Assembly (NCBI GenBank): GCA_010909165.1
Contig: VJWM01000119.1
Span: 558,001 to 622,000 of the forward strand
From: Anthoceros angustus
Lineage: Eukaryota; Streptophyta; Anthocerotopsida; Anthocerotales; Anthocerotaceae
DNA: 64,000 nucleotides
Direction of reading: 5' to 3'
Positions 59,525-64,000 of the stretch are shown here, in pieces. Both the position numbers and the translations under genes were made by a program. Below the pieces are notes generated by a model, which worked only from the letters and a program-made list of their open reading frames with translations, ran no database searches and was not told the DNA's origin. Position 1 is the first letter of the stretch. The number at the start of each line of letters is the position of its first letter.

Positions 59525-61863
59525 CCAGCTCCCATGTGGAAGCTAGCCTGTTCATTTCTGCAAAGCTACCGTCTGTGCGGGGCAGGACGTGCTGCGATGC
59601 AATTTTTGTTCGACATCTTTAGAATTATGAGAGCCGCTCAACCTCCTGCTCCTCCAGAATCCAGACTGATGAGAGGCAGGACGAGCGTTACCCTGATTCC
59701 TGAATTCGCTGATTCTTCTTTCCTCGATCAATACTTAGGGTTTCTGGCAGGGGTACTTACTTCGGCGTACATACCCAGAGAGAGTAGGTGTTTGTAGGGT
59801 TTGATGCAGGCAGCTCCCGGACGGGGGTACTACTTACAATCTCGTCGGCAATTTGTCATGTCATGGGACTGTTCGGCGGCCGAGTGCAGGGGGCCCAGCA
59901 CTGGTGGACTTCCTTCCATTCCAGGGTCTGGGAGACAGGAGTCCTACAGCAGTCACTGTTGCCCTCGAGAAGTGTTGGCTGCTGTGTTTAGAATGTGTAA
60001 CAGTAGGAGGCCATCCTAATTTGGGGACAGGAGCTTTGTCCTCTGTTTTTGGAACATGCCCAGATCTTGCTATAGCAAGACGTGGTGGAACAGGCCCAAG
60101 GCGTCCTTCATCCCAGTTGGGAGGCGGAAGCTTCATGGATTCCTTACTACTTACTGTGTGAGACGCTGGACGCATCGATTCCTCAATAGTTCTGTTACCC
60201 GCCTGTTTCCTGTCTCCTGTTTCCAGACTCCAGTCGGTTAGCAAGTCACTATATAAAATAGCAAGAGTGCAATGCAGCACTGCAGTGCGCGACACGCCTT
60301 GGTGGGCGCCAGCCTCTGACATGTGTCGGCGGGCGCGGCGGTGACCGGTTACCAGCTCATCACCGTATCGCCGGAATCGCCAGGCAGTATAGTCAATAAT
60401 TCTACTGGGATGAAGTTGCCAGGTCGGCGCGCAGCGGCAGCGGCAGCGGCAGCAGCAGGAGCTTGTGCAAGTGTGGAGAGAGGCGGGAGATCTGACACAC
60501 CCAGTTGAGGCAAACGCGGGCGGGCAGCCGGGTCCGGGCAGCGGCAGCGGCAGCGCCGGGCAGGGCTGGGCAGCTTGGCGCCGGGCAGCGAAACCTGCCC
60601 GCGCCTTCGTGACTCCCACTAGTGCCAGCTGTCCGCACGATGCCGCCAGCGGAGCGCGTTACAAGTAGGCTGGCGCGGAGCAGTGAGGCGGGGGCGAAGG
60701 AGCCGGGAAGGTCCTAGCCAGGCGCGCCGTGTGCTGCCCGCGGGCAGGGGAAGGATCCGGGCAGCGCGGCTCGGGCAGGCGCGGGTCAAAGTTAGAGTCG
60801 ATAATGCAGGTAAATTTGGAGCAGGAGGTGGCGTCCCGCTCTGCCCCGGCTGGTTGCCTTCCGCTCCTGGTGGCGAGGGGTGCAGTTGCGAGGCTAGCGT
60901 GCGCGGATCCAGGTCTTCTCGGAGCGCATCTCCTCTCCCCTGCGAGCTCGGGCGCGGGTTCCAGCCCCAGGCCTCCGCGGACTCCCCGCCGCCCCCGCCC
61001 TTGCTGACCCGGAGCGCGGCTTAGCAGGAGGCGCGGTCATGAAGAGAGCGTCAGGTGTCTCGAGCAGCAGCAGCAGCAGCAGCAGCAGGAGACTGGAGGA
61101 GACGTCGCGGCCGTCGCATTGGCGCAGCGGAGTGTGAGCGGCCCGGGGTTCCTTCCGGCTGGCTTCCGAGTGAGTCCCGTTTCTGCATTTGCCGTGTGCT
61201 GTTCCGGGTTCTGTGCGTGCGTGCTGTGTGACGCGGTTTCGTGTGCGGCGAGGGATTCCGGTTCCCGCTGCTAGATCTCGGGGCTGGGAATCCCGGGGTA
61301 TGCAGGGATTGCCGCCCGGGGGCATGGTTTCCCTCTTGCCATTCTCGGGGCCCCGTTCCCCTCGCCTCAGTAGGGTTCCGTGGTGGGTATCGGGGGTTTG
61401 GTTTTGGGTCGGTTTTGGTCTGGCGTGGGTGCGTGATTTGTGGTGGTGGGCGGGGACGGGGTAGAGGAGGGTAGGGTGCGGGCGGGGAGGGAATCTGGCC
61501 GTGGCGGGAGGTTCAGGGGCTGCATGTGGGGTGGTGTTCTGTGGCGACGGGGGGAGGGGAATCCAACCGTTTGGTGCGCGCATCTAGCTGGTCTGGGTTT
61601 CGAAGTGGAGTAAGGGTGTGGTTTTGTCCTTTTTGGTTTGGTTTGAATGAACTGTAGGCATTGGTTTGGGTAGGTGATGTTTGTGTTCGTCGTGTGTTTG
61701 TGCTGAAGTGGTGGACCGTTGCCATGGTGCGGCTGTGTGTGTGCAGTGCTGGGAAACACCGGAGAATCTGGAAGAAAGATTTCAGATCCATCGGTGGTAC
61801 TTAAAAAACGGAAAGGAAAGGGCCCAAAGCAAGGCTTTGGGTAAGAGGGGCGCAGGGCTGTCA
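59525..61863. other. TIM17-epimerase intergenic region and GC-rich leader
   Basis: GC-rich from 60.3 kb, with trinucleotide runs GCAGCGGCAGCGGCAGC at about 60432 and AGCAGCAGCAGCAGCAGC at 61061-61091. A leader intron from about 61170 (GA/GTGAGT) to 61746 (TGTGTGCAG) is plausible. A perfect palindrome CTTGCTATAGCAAG is at about 60066. No gene other than the epimerase leader can be supported. Confidence 0.45.
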
Positions 61864-63252
61864 ATGTCACAGGGTGGATCGGCAGAAACGATTCTGCAGA
61901 ACCCTCTTCTCAAAATGCCGCCCTCGCTGCAGGACAACTTCCCGTCCACGCCGGGGAAGGTGAAGGTAGAGAGGAGTAATTATTTCGGGAGGGTGGCAAG
62001 GGGGTGGCATTCCTCCACGTCTACCAAGCTGTTGATTGCTTTTGGGGTATTCGGCTTGGTGACTTTGGCGTTTCTGCTCTTCTACAAGTCTCCTGCTGGG
62101 GCTCCCAGCTATGGTTCCTATCTAGGCACGAGTTCTGCCACATGGGGGGGCCGGGCGTGGGAGAAGAAGGTGCTGCACTCCGTCCGCCCTAAGAAGGACA
62201 AGGAGGATGCCATGACCGTGCTGGTGACAGGTGCAGCAGGGTTTGTGGGGACGCATGTCTCGCTTGCGTTGAGGAAGAGAGGGGACGGTGTGGTGGGTCT
62301 GGACAACTTCAACAACTACTACGATCCCTCGCTGAAGAGAGCGAGGCAGGAGCATCTGAGCAATTCTGGGGTGTTTGTGATCGAAGGAGATATTAATGAT
62401 GCAGAGCTCCTGAAGAAGTTGTTTGACATGGTTCCGTTCACGCATGTGATGCATCTGGCAGCTCAGGCAGGTGTGAGGTATGCCATGGAGAACCCCAAGT
62501 CGTACGTGCACAGCAACATTGCGGGGCTGGTCACCTTGTTTGAAGCCTGCAAGTCGGCAAACCCCCAGCCAGCTATCGTGTGGGCGTCGTCCAGTTCCGT
62601 TTATGGTCTCAACCCCAAGGTCCCCTTCTCGGAGGCTGATCGCACGGACCAGCCAGCCAGTTTGTATGCTGCTACCAAGAAAGCTGGGGAGGAGATAGCG
62701 CATACATACAACCACATCTACGGTCTCTCAATAACTGGACTGCGCTTCTTCACGGTGTATGGGCCTTGGGGTCGTCCTGATATGGCATACTTCTTTTTCA
62801 CGAAGGATATTCTGCGTGGCACTCCCGTCTCGATCTACGAAGGGCAAGGGAAGAAGGACCTGGCACGGGACTTCACTTACATTGATGACATTGTCAAGGG
62901 GTGTATTGCGTCTTTGCAGACTGCGGAGAAAAGTACAGGATCCGGAGGTAAGAAGAAAGGAGCTGCTCAGTTCCGTACATTCAACTTGGGCAACACCTCG
63001 CCTGTGACTGTGAAGGACCTGGTCAGCATTCTTGAGAAGCATCTGAAGTTGGAGGCAAAGAAGCAGTTTATCAAGATGCCCAGAAATGGTGATGTTCCAT
63101 TTACGCATGCAAACATCACCCTGGCCAGAGATCAACTCCACTACAGGCCGACCACAGACCTAAAGACCGGCCTGAAGAAGTTTGTGAACTGGTACAAAGA
63201 CTACTACGGGGAGAACGAACGTGGACCACGTGGTAGCAGGAAAACAATATGA
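61864..63252 (+). CDS. GAE: UDP-glucuronate 4-epimerase, 462 aa
   Basis: Golgi enzyme converting UDP-glucuronate to UDP-galacturonate, the donor for pectin. One exon, as is usual for plant GAE genes. The N-terminus is cytosolic with a type II membrane anchor (KLLIAFGVFGLVTLAFLLFY, residues 55-74). The SDR catalytic domain has the NAD site VTGAAGFVGTHVSLAL (121-136), GLDNFNNYYDPSLK, MHLAAQAGVRYAMENP, the Ser of ASSSSVYG (241-248) and catalytic Tyr268-x3-Lys272 in LYAATKKAGE. TGLRFFTVYGPWGRPDMAYF follows. The start at 61864 (MSQGGSAET) is chosen because it gives the family length; the frame is open upstream to 61681. Downstream 63253-64000 is presumably 3' leader and spacer without another gene. 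Confidence 0.95.
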   Translation: MSQGGSAETILQNPLLKMPPSLQDNFPSTPGKVKVERSNYFGRVARGWHSSTSTKLLIAFGVFGLVTLAFLLFYKSPAGAPSYGSYLGTSSATWGGRAWEKKVLHSVRPKKDKEDAMTVLVTGAAGFVGTHVSLALRKRGDGVVGLDNFNNYYDPSLKRARQEHLSNSGVFVIEGDINDAELLKKLFDMVPFTHVMHLAAQAGVRYAMENPKSYVHSNIAGLVTLFEACKSANPQPAIVWASSSSVYGLNPKVPFSEADRTDQPASLYAATKKAGEEIAHTYNHIYGLSITGLRFFTVYGPWGRPDMAYFFFTKDILRGTPVSIYEGQGKKDLARDFTYIDDIVKGCIASLQTAEKSTGSGGKKKGAAQFRTFNLGNTSPVTVKDLVSILEKHLKLEAKKQFIKMPRNGDVPFTHANITLARDQLHYRPTTDLKTGLKKFVNWYKDYYGENERGPRGSRKTI

Positions 63253-64000
63253 GCGTCTGCTAGTTCTATGTCTATTTGTAGGCACAATTGTAGTCTGAGA
63301 TGTTTCTCATCTTGGGACCTGAAAACTAGGCCCAACTGCCCTTGGCCAGTGTTCTGCGAGACATGATTGCATCCAGTCTGGTGGTAGCGAGATAACATAT
63401 TGGTGTGCCGAGGGACAGGATTCAACCTGCTTTCGGGAGCTTGGAAATAGTGGAAGCAGAAGACTTAGGTGAGAGATGGGATTGCTTCTTAGGAAGATGT
63501 GAGAGTAATCATCTGTTGATAAAAAAGGACCTGCAGCTCTTGTGCACTCTGCTTAGTCATGTGGGGCTGAGTGAGTTCCATTGCGACAGCTCGTATCTCG
63601 TGGAAGATGTAATTTGTTTTAGTAACCCCAACCATTTTTTGGGTTTTAGCTTTGCCAAGCCAATAACTCACTGGCCTTCCTGATGTGCCCTGCTTGATTT
63701 GAAATTGAAAAGTTGGCTATGTACAAAGAAACAAGAACCTGACTTCTGAGCACGCACTAATTTGTTACCGGGAACGAGCAGAACATGGAAATTGGCCTGA
63801 ACGTATGAATGGCAGAAGCTATGTACCGTGTTTGTGTTCTGAACTACACACGTGGACTCCATTCTGATCACAACCTCACATTTCAAGCTGCTATGTAGAC
63901 ATGTTCTTCGTACTTGTACATTAAATCCTGGCCTGCAAATGCGACCTTCACATCCGAGCAGCTTCCTAATTGTACGCGGTACGGTGGGAATAGGGAAATT
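63253..64000. other. 3' flank of the epimerase gene
   Basis: Contains the 3' untranslated region of the epimerase. A TTAAATCC-type sequence near 63922 is unremarkable. No further gene seen. Confidence 0.35.

Noticed and set aside
59861-60619. Minus-strand 252-codon frame in the GC-rich region
   Set aside because: Low-complexity Ala/Pro/Arg composition from GCAGCGG repeats; no domain.
60894-61870. Minus-strand frames upstream of the epimerase
   Set aside because: They lie opposite the likely leader and leader intron; composition is Pro/Thr-rich with no family match.

Overview
The window is nuclear DNA from a green-lineage (streptophyte) eukaryote. Plant-only families are present: a class III peroxidase, a leucine-rich-repeat receptor-like protein, a UDP-glucuronate 4-epimerase and a plant-type mitochondrial TatB. 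Genes are intron-rich with GT-AG introns mostly of 75-170 bases, and an interstitial stretch of the plant telomere repeat TTTAGGG is present. Short introns, low gene density between transposons and the transposon types point to an early-diverging lineage (hornwort, lycophyte or charophyte alga). Which one cannot be decided from the sequence; Klebsormidium-like algae are of special interest because DNA-methyltransferase-bearing retrotransposons are reported from charophytes.

Layout. 1-12.95 kb is a repeat array: a non-coding block (N) alternates with 5'-truncated, minus-strand copies of an R2-like LINE, interrupted by two foldback elements. 13.3-27.4 kb is a gene island: an HDC1/Rxt3 homologue (+), a glutathione-reductase-like gene with several frame breaks (-), an 11-exon secreted LRR protein (-), a CUE-domain gene carrying an internal 1.1 kb tandem duplication (+) and a membrane protein of the plant 'ephrin receptor-like' family (-). 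28-36.5 kb is repeat again: an AT-rich 760-780 bp satellite, a nearly full-length R2-like LINE with a telomeric repeat inside its reverse transcriptase, and another satellite copy. 36.5-46.3 kb is a Ty3/Gypsy-type LTR retrotransposon with the order gag - zinc knuckles - protease - DNA cytosine methyltransferase - reverse transcriptase - RNase H - integrase - PHD finger. 47.4-64 kb is a second gene island: peroxidase (-), LRR receptor-like protein (-), two paralogous fragments, mitochondrial TatB (-), GINS subunit PSF3 (+), TIM17 (+) and glucuronate epimerase (+).

The most notable object is the Gypsy element. It carries both a predicted writer of cytosine methylation (DNMT3/DRM-like domain between protease and reverse transcriptase) and a predicted chromatin reader (complete PHD finger after the integrase C-terminal region, where chromodomains sit in chromoviruses). 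Its frames are broken in many places, so this copy is dead or the assembly is unpolished. The duplicated CUE exons carry complementary single-base losses in homopolymers, which favours a contribution from assembly error across the window.

The single-copy genes are mostly housekeeping: chromatin deacetylation (HDC1), replication (PSF3), mitochondrial import and export (TIM17, TatB), cell-wall precursor supply (epimerase) and wall or defence chemistry (peroxidase, LRR proteins). No operon logic applies; the one tight regulatory arrangement is the 284 bp divergent promoter between TatB and PSF3.
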